Of a stretch of 64,000 bases of DNA, positions 9,975-19,934 are shown one piece after another. The position numbers and the translations under genes are program-made. Source of the stretch: Deltaproteobacteria bacterium (lineage in GTDB: Bacteria; Myxococcota_A; UBA796; SXON01); the NCBI GenBank assembly GCA_947490345.1, contig CANLGL010000011.1:49384-113383 (forward strand). The letters are read 5' to 3'. The notes below the pieces were generated by a model. It was not told where the DNA came from. It did not search any database and was given only the letters and a program-made list of their open reading frames with translations. Numbering within the stretch: position 1 is the stretch's first letter; each line of letters opens with the position of its first letter.

Positions 9975-10128
9975 CCTACGCTTCATCCACCACCTGATCC
10001 CGCCCGCCTCGCGCAACCGGGTGCGCAGGCGGCGGAGGGCGCGGTCCCAGCTCATCCGGTGGCGGCCGGGTCGCGCTTTCCCCAGTGCTCGCCCGCGACC
10101 ACCGGAACGAGGTCGGGCTCGGGATCTA
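9975..10128 (-). pseudogene. Internally deleted copy of the 3' part of the FHA gene at 10697-11590
   Basis: ~100 bp near-identical block (GCCCGCCTCGCGCAACCGGGTGCGCAGGCGGCGGAGGGC...TCATCCGGTGGCGGCCGGG) plus flanking pieces, with two internal deletions. Confidence 0.85.
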
Positions 10129-10460
10129 GGGCACCATGTCCGCCAGGCCCGCATCGTAAGCAGAGTCGTATGGCGTGGTGGTGTACAACGCAGGATCGAC
10201 CGGGCCCGTCCACGCATCCGGAGGGGCGCAGGGCCCGGTGGCTGTGCCGGTGTCAGTGTCCGTACCCGTGTCGGTGTCGCCGCCCGTGTCGCCACCGGTG
10301 TCCGGGGGGCGTGGGCGTCTCACGGCGATCAGCGTTGGCCCAGCAGGCTCAGCGGGGGCGACTGGCAAGCCCAACCTGTGCGGCGGACTCGCCTCAACCG
10401 TCGTCATCGGAACCGTGATGGAATTGGCGTCTCGCAGGGCGGCACTCACGACGGGATGAC
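10126..10460 (-). pseudogene. Possible lipoprotein remnant with Asp/Thr/Gly linker
   Basis: Translation DTGGDTGGDTDTGTDTDTGTATG...ALYTTTPYDSAYD; no signal peptide in frame. Confidence 0.35.
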
Positions 10461-10696
10461 TCACGTCGTCTCCGGGCAGCCGAAATTTGACGCCGGCGAG
10501 CGGGCGCTCGCTTTTCCTCTCCGGAGGTGCTCGCGGCGACGTGCGCCGCGAATCCCGGCGGGATCTACTACAAAATAACAAAATTCAATCTCGTCATCCC
10601 TGGCTCTGTGCTGAGCCGGAATGCCGGGTCGGCGTTCGATCAACTGCTCTTCGGGCCACCCGACGGCGCGGGTTCGCGGTGAAACTTGCTCGTCAC

Positions 10697-11590
10697 CTAC
10701 GCCTCATCCACCACTCGATCCCCCGGGTACAGGAAAACCTCCACGTTCCCCTTGCCATCCGCGCGCACCAGGTCGTCGCGGATGCCCGCCTCGCGCAACC
10801 GGGTGCGCAGGCGGCGGAGGGCACGGTCCCAGCTCATCCGGTGGCGGCCGGGGTCACGCTTTCCCCAGAGCTCGCCCGCCACCACCGTCCACGGTGCCGG
10901 AGCCCCGATGAGCGCCAGCTCGCTGAGCAGATTCGCGGGCAGCCCGTCGAGGGTGACGGGCGGCTTCCGGGCGCGCTGCAGGTGCACCGTGCTGGTGCGC
11001 GCCACGATGGTGAGTGGCTCTACGAGACCCGTGGTGGCGGCACTTCCGACTTCGGCAAGGGTCACCTCCACTGCTTCGACCGTCATGCCCAGGACCTCCC
11101 AGCTCCGGCCCACGCGCACCGCCTCCGGACCCCGACCGAAGTCCGCCGCCCAGCCCTCGGCGGTGCTCCAGACCCGCGCCGGAGCGCCTTCGACGTAGGC
11201 AGGAACGAGGTCGGGCTCCGGATCGGCCACGAACGAGTAGACCGGGGCACACAGCTCGCGTAGCTGGCCCGGAAAGCGCAAGGCGGTCACCCGCTCGGGC
11301 AGGTCCACCTTGCCCACCTCGACGTCGATGATGCCGGCCAGCCGCACGACCAGGCCCTCCTCCAGGATCACGTCGTCTTCGGGGTGGCCGTCCACCTCGA
11401 ACGCGCCGCGTAGCGCGAGAAGGTGCAGCTCGCGGCCGCGCAAGGACACCAACGCCGCCGCCTCAGCCACGCGCGGATCGGGAATGCGGAGCGCGGCGGT
11501 GTGGAGACGGCCGACGATGCCCCCCGGCGCGACGAAGATCGCCGCGGCCGGCGCGACACGAAGCTGTACCTGAGGGCGCGTTAGGCTCAT
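10697..11590 (-). CDS. FHA-like domain protein with C-terminal winged-helix-like region
   Basis: FHA-like N-terminus, DRALRRLRTRLREAGIRDDLVRADGKGNVEVFLYP; divergent from adjacent Ser/Thr kinase. Confidence 0.65.
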   Translation of the reverse strand: MSLTRPQVQLRVAPAAAIFVAPGGIVGRLHTAALRIPDPRVAEAAALVSLRGRELHLLALRGAFEVDGHPEDDVILEEGLVVRLAGIIDVEVGKVDLPERVTALRFPGQLRELCAPVYSFVADPEPDLVPAYVEGAPARVWSTAEGWAADFGRGPEAVRVGRSWEVLGMTVEAVEVTLAEVGSAATTGLVEPLTIVARTSTVHLQRARKPPVTLDGLPANLLSELALIGAPAPWTVVAGELWGKRDPGRHRMSWDRALRRLRTRLREAGIRDDLVRADGKGNVEVFLYPGDRVVDEA

Positions 11591-11594
11591 CGAG

Positions 11595-12899
11595 ATGTCG
11601 GGAGTATCTCGCTACCTCGGGGACTACCGTCTGCTCGGCGAGGTGCGGCGCGGCGGCTGCGCCGAGGTCCAGCGGGCGGTTGGTCCCGACGGGGACGAGG
11701 TGGCGCTCAAGATCGCGCTCGACGATGCGGACAACGGCGCGCGGCTGTTGCGCGAGATCGCCACCTTGGCGTCGCTGTCAGCCCGCGATCCGGCCCTCGC
11801 GGAGTGGTCGGTCGTGCCGTTGTCGAGCGGCGTGGGCCCGGACGCCCGTCCGTGGGTGGCGATGCGTTGGTACCCGCACTCCCTCCGCAGTTGGGTTCAG
11901 ACGACGGCGCCCTCGCTGCCCGAGCTCGTCTCGGCGCTACGCCAGGCCGCCACCGCGGTTTTACGACTTCAGGGGACGGGCGACACCCCCGGGACGCCGC
12001 GGCTCCACCGGGACGTCAAGCCCGACAACTTCCTCGTCGACGCGGGCAACCATCGTGTGCGGGTGGTGCTCGCGGACTTCGGCGGCAGCCGGGCCGACCA
12101 TCTCGCCACAACCTCCCGGCCGACGCTCCACTACACGCCCCGCTACGGCCCTGCGGAGCAGACACTGACACGCGATGCCCCACCCGACCCTTCGCTCGAC
12201 GCCCACGCGCTCGCGGTCACGATGTACTGGTGCCTCACCGGTCGCGAGCCGGACAGCAAGGGCAGCGTGGTGGCGTACACGTCCGATGGGCGCCGATTGC
12301 TCGATCTGCAAGCTGCCACGCGCCTGACAGAGGGAGAGGCAACCGAGTTGCGACGGCTCCGGGGCGTGCCGCTCGGGCAGTTGCTGGACTTCGAGGAGAT
12401 GGTCCCGCTCACCGCTGCGGACGAGGCTCGACTCGGCGCGACGCTGGAGGACGAGCTTCGCCGCATCGGCGGGGACCCGAGCCTCGTGCCGACGCTCATC
12501 GCGCCGCTGGTGTCGGCGCTCCGTCGCGCCCTCCACCCCGACCCGGAGCGCCGCGACGCCGACCTGCGCAAGCTGGTCGCCGCCACCGAGGTGATGGAGG
12601 GGACGTTGCGGCTGGCGGGGCTTGCGGCCGAACTGCCGCGCGTGGCGCCGCCATCCGTCGAGCCGGCGGAGCCCCCCGTCCATCTGCGGGTGGCCGGCGC
12701 GCCGACAGGCGCCTGGGTCCCGGGCCTGTCCACCGTGCCGCCACCCCCGCCCACGGCCGCGGGCTCGCCCCCCGCGCCGCCAGACGCCCCGATCGCCGAC
12801 GAAGCGCGCACGCTCGATCCCGCCGGGATCGCGTTCGCGGTGGGGGCGGTCGTTCTCGCGGTGCTCGTGGTGGGTTGGGTGGCGAGCAGGGCGGGGTGA
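11595..12899 (+). CDS. Serine/threonine protein kinase with C-terminal TM helix
   Basis: LHRDVKPDNFLVD catalytic loop, DFGGS, C-terminal hydrophobic segment. Confidence 0.92.
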   Translation: MSGVSRYLGDYRLLGEVRRGGCAEVQRAVGPDGDEVALKIALDDADNGARLLREIATLASLSARDPALAEWSVVPLSSGVGPDARPWVAMRWYPHSLRSWVQTTAPSLPELVSALRQAATAVLRLQGTGDTPGTPRLHRDVKPDNFLVDAGNHRVRVVLADFGGSRADHLATTSRPTLHYTPRYGPAEQTLTRDAPPDPSLDAHALAVTMYWCLTGREPDSKGSVVAYTSDGRRLLDLQAATRLTEGEATELRRLRGVPLGQLLDFEEMVPLTAADEARLGATLEDELRRIGGDPSLVPTLIAPLVSALRRALHPDPERRDADLRKLVAATEVMEGTLRLAGLAAELPRVAPPSVEPAEPPVHLRVAGAPTGAWVPGLSTVPPPPPTAAGSPPAPPDAPIADEARTLDPAGIAFAVGAVVLAVLVVGWVASRAG

Positions 12900-12923
12900 C
12901 GGCCGCGTCGCGCCGCCCCCGGT

Positions 12924-14168
12924 GTGGTTACCGGGGCCCCGATGCTCGTCGCTGACCGGTGGTACCGCGAGTTCGCTCGGCGCCCCGACCTCCCCTGGGG
13001 GCTGCGCGCGGCGCTGGTGTACATCGCCGTTCTGACCCGAAAAATGAGTCGAGACGCCGTCTTCGTGCGGGCGGGCACCCTGTCGTACTGGTCGTTGGTG
13101 GCGCTCGTTCCGGCGCTCGTGCTGACGGCGCTGGTCCTCCGCGCGCTCGGACTCGAAGCCTGGTTGGACTTCCAGACCTTCGCGGGAAGGGCGTTGGCCA
13201 CCTTGCTTCCCGAGTGGAACGACGTCGGGCTGCCGGCCGAGTTGGATGCCCGCAGCATCGGTGTGGCCGGTTTTGTGGTTGCCTTCGGCGCGAGCACCCG
13301 CATCTTCCTCGCGGCAGAGGAGGCCTACACTCGCATCTGGAACTCCCGCGTGCGTGGTGCGCTGACGACCCGTCTCGCGCTGTACTACGCGACCCTCACC
13401 GCTGGTCCCGCGGTCGTCGCGCTGGGGCTCTCGCTCACAGCGCAGGCCGAAGCGGTCACGACGCCGGCGCTGCACGTGCTTGTGCCCGTCTTCGTATCGA
13501 TGGCGGCGTTCTCGTTTGCCATCCGCGCCCTTCCGGACGCCGATGTCCGCTTTCGCAGCGCGCTGCTGGGCGGCGCGGTGTCCGCAGTGGCTTTCGAGTT
13601 GGCGAAGGCTGGCTTCAACGCCTACGTCGAGATTTTCAGCGGCGAGGGCGCGGCCACCCTCATCTATGGCTCGCTGGCCTTCGTCCCGGTGCTGCTGTTC
13701 TTTGTATTCGTCCTGTGGTTGATCGTGCTCGCCGGGGTCGAGGTTGCCAGCGTCGATCAGCGCTGGCCGGAGCTGTCCAGGGCCGAGGAGCGCATCGTCG
13801 AGGGCGCCGAACATCGCAAGTCGGACGGCTTCTTCGCCTTGCAGGTGATGTTGGTGATCGTACGCAGGTTCCTCGAGGGCGCCGGCCCGACGACGTTGCC
13901 TCAGGCCACCGAAGCCCTGGTTTCCGATGCCGACCACGTGGCGTCGGCCCTCCGCACGCTCGAGGCCGCCGGGCTCATCGACACCACAGCGCGCGGATTT
14001 GCGCCCGCCGGCCCGCCACAGGAGCTCACCGCCGCCGAGGTGGTGCGCCGCTATCGCGACCACACTCGCCCGTTCACCGAGCCCAACGCCTCTGGTGGCG
14101 CGCTCTTCGCCGCCGCCGTGGACGCGCCGGAGCTCTCGCTCTCCCTCGCCGTCCTCGCGACGAAGTAG
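12924..14168 (+). CDS. YihY/UPF0761 family membrane protein
   Basis: Multi-TM protein with YihY-like GTLSYWSLVALVPALVL and LIYGSLAFVPVLLFFVFVLWLIVLAG. Confidence 0.88.
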   Translation: MVTGAPMLVADRWYREFARRPDLPWGLRAALVYIAVLTRKMSRDAVFVRAGTLSYWSLVALVPALVLTALVLRALGLEAWLDFQTFAGRALATLLPEWNDVGLPAELDARSIGVAGFVVAFGASTRIFLAAEEAYTRIWNSRVRGALTTRLALYYATLTAGPAVVALGLSLTAQAEAVTTPALHVLVPVFVSMAAFSFAIRALPDADVRFRSALLGGAVSAVAFELAKAGFNAYVEIFSGEGAATLIYGSLAFVPVLLFFVFVLWLIVLAGVEVASVDQRWPELSRAEERIVEGAEHRKSDGFFALQVMLVIVRRFLEGAGPTTLPQATEALVSDADHVASALRTLEAAGLIDTTARGFAPAGPPQELTAAEVVRRYRDHTRPFTEPNASGGALFAAAVDAPELSLSLAVLATK

Positions 14169-14174
14169 CGACGG

Positions 14175-15698
14175 ATGCGACGCTCTACGATCGCCGCGGG
14201 GGCCGTGCTGGCGGCGCTGGTTCCGATCGGGGTGATGCTGCCGCGGCTGGTGCCCACGGTCGTCCGCTCCCATGGTGTCGCGGTGAGCGAGGCCGGCTGG
14301 TGCCGGAAGGGCCTGTGCATCGGAGGCGCCAGCACGGGACGGGTCACCGCGCGGTCCGCCTACCTCGGCTGGGACGGCGTGCTGCACTTGACCGATGTGA
14401 CGGTCGCCGACGAGACGGCCCGCGCTGGCGTGGTCGCGCGGGCGCAGCCCTCCGCCGAGCTGAGCGCTGCCCGCCTTTCGGACATTCCGTTCGTGCGCCG
14501 GGTTGACGTCGAGAATCTCGTCATCGAGGGCACCCCGCTCCCACCGCTGTCGGGTCAGGTGCTTCCGGAGCGTCACCTGGTCGGCCAGGATGCCCGCGTC
14601 GACGGGGATCAGGCGGAGCTGGTGCTCCACACCGAGTTCGGCGACGTCGAGGTGACCGTGAGCCCTGGTGTTGCCGGTAGCCACGCGCTGGCCGCGCGTT
14701 GTCGGTGCACGCTCGATGTCCCGGCATTGGGCGGCGCGCTCGCCGATCGCGACTTCCGGATCGCCGGAAACCTCGATGGCGCCAAGTTCACGGGGGAGGT
14801 CATGGTGGAAGGCGTGCGGATCGCCGTCGAGGCGCACCTTGGCGGGCCGGCGCGGATGACTGGGCGCTTTTCTCTGCGGGAAACACCCATCGCCCAGGTC
14901 TACGGCATCTTCGCGCCGATCGTACCGGAGCTGGAGCGCGCCGAGCTGCGCGGGACGATCACGGGGTCGGGTCGGGTCACGCTCGAGCCGCTCTCCGTCC
15001 ACTTCGAACCCAAGATCGACGGGTTCGCCGTCGATGGACTCGTCGGGCCGGCGTACCGTTATGGCTCGTTCACCTGGCTCGGCCATGACGCGACCGGCGC
15101 GCCGATCCCGCGCACCGGCGGCGACGAACTGCCCGGCTGGATCTCGTTGCAGAACGCGGGCGAGTTCTTGCCGATGGCGATCATCTCCGCAGAAGACGCC
15201 GGTTTTCTCCAACATCCCGGCTTCGATGTCCAAGGAATGCTGGACGCTGCGGACGCCAACGCCGACGCCCACAAGGTGGTGCGCGGCGGCAGCACGCTCA
15301 CCCAGCAGCTAGCCAAGAACCTCTTTCTGACTGGCGATCGCTCCTACGCGCGGAAGCTCCGCGAGCTGCTGTACGCCGTGGAGATGGAGCGCGAACTTGG
15401 GAAGCCCCGCATCTTGGAGCTGTATCTGAACGTGGTGGAGTGGGGCCCGGCCATCCACGGCGCCAAAGCAGCGTCGGAGGCCTACTTCTTGAAGGAGCCC
15501 CGCGGATTACTGGTTGAGGAAGCGGCATTTCTGGCCAGCATCCTCCGCAACCCCCGCGGCGGCTGGGCCAGGCAGTACGTTGGCGGCCGTCTCAACGCGT
15601 CCCGCCTGGCGTGGATCATCGACAACATGGTGGGATTGCATCCGGTGTTGCGTCGCGAGGCCTTGGCCCGCGAGGTGCACTTCGTTCCGCCGGAGTAG
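14175..15698 (+). CDS. Transglycosylase-domain protein (GT51, MtgA/PBP1 type)
   Basis: ISAEDAGFLQHPGFD, RGGSTLTQQLAKNLFL, ELYLNVVEWG motifs. Confidence 0.92.
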   Translation: MRRSTIAAGAVLAALVPIGVMLPRLVPTVVRSHGVAVSEAGWCRKGLCIGGASTGRVTARSAYLGWDGVLHLTDVTVADETARAGVVARAQPSAELSAARLSDIPFVRRVDVENLVIEGTPLPPLSGQVLPERHLVGQDARVDGDQAELVLHTEFGDVEVTVSPGVAGSHALAARCRCTLDVPALGGALADRDFRIAGNLDGAKFTGEVMVEGVRIAVEAHLGGPARMTGRFSLRETPIAQVYGIFAPIVPELERAELRGTITGSGRVTLEPLSVHFEPKIDGFAVDGLVGPAYRYGSFTWLGHDATGAPIPRTGGDELPGWISLQNAGEFLPMAIISAEDAGFLQHPGFDVQGMLDAADANADAHKVVRGGSTLTQQLAKNLFLTGDRSYARKLRELLYAVEMERELGKPRILELYLNVVEWGPAIHGAKAASEAYFLKEPRGLLVEEAAFLASILRNPRGGWARQYVGGRLNASRLAWIIDNMVGLHPVLRREALAREVHFVPPE

Positions 15699-15701
15699 GG
15701 G

Positions 15702-15739
15702 GAGGGCCCAGCGGCGCCGCGAGGGCCCAGCGGCGCCGC
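15702..15739. repeat. 19-bp perfect tandem duplication GAGGGCCCAGCGGCGCCGC
   Basis: 15702-15720 and 15721-15739 identical. Confidence 0.9.
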
Positions 15740-15743
15740 GTTG

Positions 15744-15804
15744 GTCACCCATGCCGCCCGCAAGTCGGCCCCCGGGGCCATCAAACTGCTGCCGCATGGG
15801 TGAC
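15744..15804. repeat. 11-bp perfect inverted repeat GTCACCCATGC / GCATGGGTGAC
   Basis: Arms 15744-15754 and 15794-15804. Confidence 0.85.
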
Positions 15805-15856
15805 GCCGAAGTGCAGGCGCCCCAAAAAGCCCGCTGGGGACGCTGCGGCCACGCGC

Positions 15857-16036
15857 GTAGCCGCCTCGAAAAGCACGCCGCTGACCCGGAGTGCCCTCGA
15901 AAAGCACAATTGGGGCATTGTCGCGGGTTGGGCGACGAACCAACGCCGATAATTCGAACTCGCCGCGGCGCGATCACCCTCAAAACTGCTTTTCGAGCTG
16001 GCTACGCCGCGGAAAACTGCTTTTCGAGGCGACTAC
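15857..16036. repeat. Nested inverted repeats built on CTCGAAAAGCA
   Basis: Two copies in each orientation; outer arms GTAGCCGCCTCGAAAAGCA (15857-15875) and TGCTTTTCGAGGCGACTAC (16018-16036). Confidence 0.85.
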
Positions 16037-16164
16037 GTTGCCTCGGCGGCGCGCCCGCCTCGTGCACAAACTCAAAAAGCTCGGGTACGCCGTGAAACTA
16101 CCGGCCACCGCGTGGCGGGTGCCACCGACCCGGTTGGCGAGTTTCTGGTTGGTCACCCAGGCCG

Positions 16165-16345
16165 TCGCGACGCCGGCTCCCTGGGGCCATGAAACGGCTG
16201 GCATGGGGGACTGCGGAGAGGGGGAGAGCGCCACGCCCGGCGCGTTATCCAACGCGTCGGGTGCCGAAGGCCGGAAACCGCAGGTTGGAGGCTCGAGGGC
16301 ATGGCGCGGTAGGGGGAGAGGGCCGCGAGCCCGCTCCCCCCATTA
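16165..16345 (+). repeat. Dispersed intergenic repeat, copy I
   Basis: Matches reverse complement of 58936-59150: CCATGAAAC..GGCATGGGGG.CTGCG..GAGGGGGAGAGCG, GCGCGTTATC(C)AACGCGTCGGG, and terminal hairpin. Confidence 0.85.
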
Positions 16346-16365
16346 CATGATAGCCCGCTCCGCCC

Positions 16366-17583
16366 ATGAAGCTCCCCGCGCTCCTCACCGCGCTCCTCCT
16401 CTGGGGATGCGCCGCTCAGGCGGCCCCTGTCCTCGGGGTGCCAACGCCGGTCGTCGATCCAGGCCACAAGGGCCTTTCCCACTGGTTCAGCGCGCTCAAG
16501 GCCGCGGAGGCGAAGACGGGCGTGGCGCGCGCCATCCAGTACGGTGACTCCACCATCGCCGCGGACGGGTTCACCAAGACGATTCGCGCGCGCCTCGCCA
16601 CCCGCTTCGGCGACGCGGGCCCCGGTTTTGTGACCGCCGCGCTCAATCCCGCGTGGCACCAGCGCAGCGACATCTTGTCCACCCGTAGCGGCGGCTGGGA
16701 GTGGCGAACCATCCTCCTTGGCGGTGGGGGTGGTCGCTACGGACTCGGTGGCATCGTCGCGATCGTACGACCAGGCGGATACGCAACCGTACGCGCCATC
16801 GACGCGGCCAAGGCGCCCGCGCCGATGAAGCACGTGGAGCTCTGGTACCAGGGCGGGCAAGGCTACGGCAGCTACTGGGTCACTGCGGACGACAAAGAGC
16901 TCGGGCGGGGCTCGGCGGCCGCCGCGGCAACCGACGACCGCCGCTTCACCCTCGATGTTCCCGAGGGCTTCACCAAGCTCGCGTTCGGCGCCACTGGCGG
17001 GACCGTACCCATCTACGGCGTGGTGTTGGAAACTGGGACGCCGGGCATCACCTGGGAGGCGTTGGGCGTCATCGGCGTCGGGAGCAAGTCCTTCACCACC
17101 TACGCCAAGGATTCACTCCGGCCGCAGGTCGCCCAGCGCGGAGCGGACCTGGTGGTGGTGATGCTCGGCGGCAATGAGGCGGGCTACCCCGCGCTCTTGG
17201 GCAAAGGCGGTGAGGCGTACGCTCCCATCTACGCGGGCGCGCTCGACACCATCCTCGCCGGAAAGGGCGACGCCTCCTGCCTCGTGGTGACCCCGCTGGA
17301 CCAGGGTTTTGCCGACGAGATGGACAATGGCACGGTGAAGGCTCGGCCGGGGATGAAGAACCTCGTCGCCGTGCAAGAACGTATCGCGATGGAGAAAGGT
17401 TGCGCCTTCTGGAGCACCTACGCCGCGATGGGCGGTCCCGGCAGCGCCCTGACGTGGGCGCGCGCCCGGGGCGTCGGCACCGGCGACTATGTTCACGTCA
17501 CCGCCAAGGGCCTCGACATCCTCGGAAACCTCGCTGCGGACGCGCTCTTGGGGGAGTACGACGCTTGGGTGGCGAGGCGGTAG
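16366..17583 (+). CDS. SGNH/GDSL-type hydrolase, secreted
   Basis: Signal peptide; IQYGDSTIAADGFT (block I), VVVMLGGNEAGY. Confidence 0.8.
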   Translation: MKLPALLTALLLWGCAAQAAPVLGVPTPVVDPGHKGLSHWFSALKAAEAKTGVARAIQYGDSTIAADGFTKTIRARLATRFGDAGPGFVTAALNPAWHQRSDILSTRSGGWEWRTILLGGGGGRYGLGGIVAIVRPGGYATVRAIDAAKAPAPMKHVELWYQGGQGYGSYWVTADDKELGRGSAAAAATDDRRFTLDVPEGFTKLAFGATGGTVPIYGVVLETGTPGITWEALGVIGVGSKSFTTYAKDSLRPQVAQRGADLVVVMLGGNEAGYPALLGKGGEAYAPIYAGALDTILAGKGDASCLVVTPLDQGFADEMDNGTVKARPGMKNLVAVQERIAMEKGCAFWSTYAAMGGPGSALTWARARGVGTGDYVHVTAKGLDILGNLAADALLGEYDAWVARR

Positions 17584-17829
17584 CTGCGCGGCGCCGCTCC
17601 AGCCGGGAGGGCGCGAGCGACGCCGAGGGTGAGCGAGCCGAGCGCGAATGTTTGCCTTGATGCGGGAGCGCTCGGTGGAGCGGCGGCGGCGACGCCGGCG
17701 GGGGTGAGCGACGATGAGCGAGGCAGGGCGCTGGCGGCACCCCGCCATCCAATCTGCCAATTGTCAGGCGTACGTCAAATAGGTGGATAGAGCGAGAGAG
17801 GTACAGTACGCGAACGGTCGAAGTATACG

Positions 17830-18231
17830 ATGATCCGTCGAGGCTTTACTCCGTTTGCATGTGTGTTCACTCGCGCCGACAAGACCGACCAGACCGGCTG
17901 GCGATTCTTCCCGCTGACGACGTCGCGGGGGACCGCCGACATCAAGGCGGTGCGCGCGATGATCGAGGTCCTGAACATGACCGCCGACTGTCGCTTTCAG
18001 TTCGGCTACCAGGAGGGCGACGACCCGGAACTCTTTTCCGGGAACGGGGAGGTGCTGGACGTCAACTTCGTCAAGTCCACCGACGGCTACGCCGCGATGG
18101 AGAGCTATCTCGCCGTCACGTTCACCAAGGCCTATGTGCGCTTCGGGATCCGGCTTCGCAACGAAGCTGCGGCGACCCCCAAGATTGAGCTGGCCTGGGT
18201 TTCGACACGCTTCGACACCCGGGCCTGCTGA
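17830..18231 (+). CDS. Module protein A2, 133 aa, paralogue of A1
   Basis: Same length and colinear similarity to 5957-6358. Confidence 0.8.
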   Translation: MIRRGFTPFACVFTRADKTDQTGWRFFPLTTSRGTADIKAVRAMIEVLNMTADCRFQFGYQEGDDPELFSGNGEVLDVNFVKSTDGYAAMESYLAVTFTKAYVRFGIRLRNEAAATPKIELAWVSTRFDTRAC

Positions 18232-18239
18232 GCGCCGCC

Positions 18240-19548
18240 GTGCACGCCGTGGTGATGTCCCCGTTCTCGCTCACCGAAAACGAGTGGATCGAGGGCGGGC
18301 CGGCGTTGGTCGCGGGGGCCTACGGCGTCGTGACCACGTCGACGGCCACGATCTGCGTGGCGGCGGGTTCCGGGAGTCTGGCGGACGAATTGGACTTCGA
18401 CCTCGGGGATGTGTCCGTCTTTGGGATCCCTCCAAGCTCGGGCAGGCATCAGTTGTGGATGTTCGGGATCGGCGCCAAGAGCAACAGCGTGGACGCCAGC
18501 GGCACCGCTGCCAGCACGCTGCTGCTCAAGCAGACGCCGAACATCGAACACGCATATCTTCCCTCGCCCTTTGTCCCCGACCCGCTGCCGCTCGGCGGCG
18601 AGCCCAACCAATACAACATCGCCTACCTCCGATCCAACGAGGTGATCGACCCTGGCGGCGTCGCGCCTGCTTCGGCTTATGTGTTCGACGCATCGGTCGA
18701 CCCGTTGCCACTGAAGAGCACGGCGATCCCGAGTCAGACCGCACCGAGGTCGTTCGACGGACACGCCGACGCGATGGCCAACTACAAGGACGCCCATGTG
18801 TTGGAGCTGAAGGGCGGCAGCGGCTGGCTGATGGTGCTCGGGCGGTACGCTTCGGCGGATGACGAGACGCGCGTCTTCGGTCCGAACCCGCCGCCCGCAC
18901 AGGCCGACGGGGACAACAACCCGGACGCGGGAAACAGCTCGGCCGCGATCGTGGCCTACTGGTGTAGCGAGCCGACCTTTCGGGGCTGGTCAGGGGCCCG
19001 TACTTCCTGGTGGGGCGCTACCACGATGTCGAAGACAACGGAGTACTGCACCGCATTCCGCTGTGGCTCGGGGTCCCGGCCGCCTGCCAACTCGTCGATG
19101 AGGAGGGCCTGTGGCTGTACGTCTATTACACCGCGGAGCTGACCACTCACGCCAACGCCACCCAGTTCGATGGTGCCCCCAAGAGCGCACAGGACCCGGC
19201 GCCGGACCCCGCCCGGGTACCCTCCAGCTTTGTTCCCGGCACCTTCTGCAAGCGATTCAACATGGCTCGTCTCCAGTTCCATAGCGGCGCCCGTCATGTC
19301 TATGACCGGTTCTGGATGCCGGTGTCCACCGACGAGACCACCTGGAACAGCAACACCGAGTATGGCGAGGTGTACGGCGAAGACCTGGGCAAGGTGAACA
19401 TCTGGGTGGCCGAAGGGCGGGAATGGCGGCCGCGCGAGGCTCCGGATGGCGCCGCGGGCAACCGGCTCATCTGGGAGGTGTACGCCAACCTGAAGGACGT
19501 CGATGCGGTGCCCGCGGTGTTCGAAGGGGGGGTTGCACTCTATTTCGC
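18240..19548 (+). pseudogene. Module gene B2, frameshifted and 3'-truncated paralogue of B1
   Basis: ORF 18240-19142 matches B1 until PTFRGWS; similarity continues in another frame (RGPYFLVGRYHD...) consistent with 1-nt loss near 18985; B1-like sequence ends at VALYFAA. Confidence 0.88.
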
Positions 19549-19900
19549 CGCCACGACGACGGGTACTCTCCACCCGAGGACTGCGACGACCAGGACCCAG
19601 GGCGCCACCCGGACGCGACGGACGACACCTACGAGCTTGACGGCGTCGATCAGGACTGCGATGGCAAGGACGGAGTTTTTGTGAGGGTGTTCACCTGGGC
19701 CTCCGACTATCAGGAATGGTTCAGAGGTTGGGCTCCCGCTGGAGATGTGGACGCGGACGGCCTGCCCGATGTCGTGACCAGCTCAGCGACAAATGGCTAC
19801 AATGGCATACTTCGACGGCGACGGGGTCGACGAGCCGATCCTCACCAACATCGGCGCGGGGATGGCTGGCGTGCTCGACCCGGTGGGGTTTTTTCCCTGA
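19549..19900 (+). pseudogene. Module gene C2, internally deleted paralogue of C1 fused to B2
   Basis: HDDGYSPPEDCDDQDP...GWAPAGDVDADGLPDVV then jump near 19805 to YFDGDGVDEPIL...AGVLDPVGFFP*, matching the C1 C-terminus. Confidence 0.85.
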
Positions 19901-19934
19901 AAGGCCGAGCCTCATGTCCCCGCCGTCGTCAGTC

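Noticed and set aside
11961-15272. 1103-aa minus-strand ORF
   Set aside because: Shadow ORF across three well-supported plus-strand genes (kinase, YihY, GT51); composition is Arg/His/Gly-rich with no domain.
18980-19010. Recoding (programmed frameshift or Sec) in B2
   Set aside because: The break is a frame change without slippery sequence or in-frame TGA, and the gene carries two further deletions; pseudogenisation is simpler.
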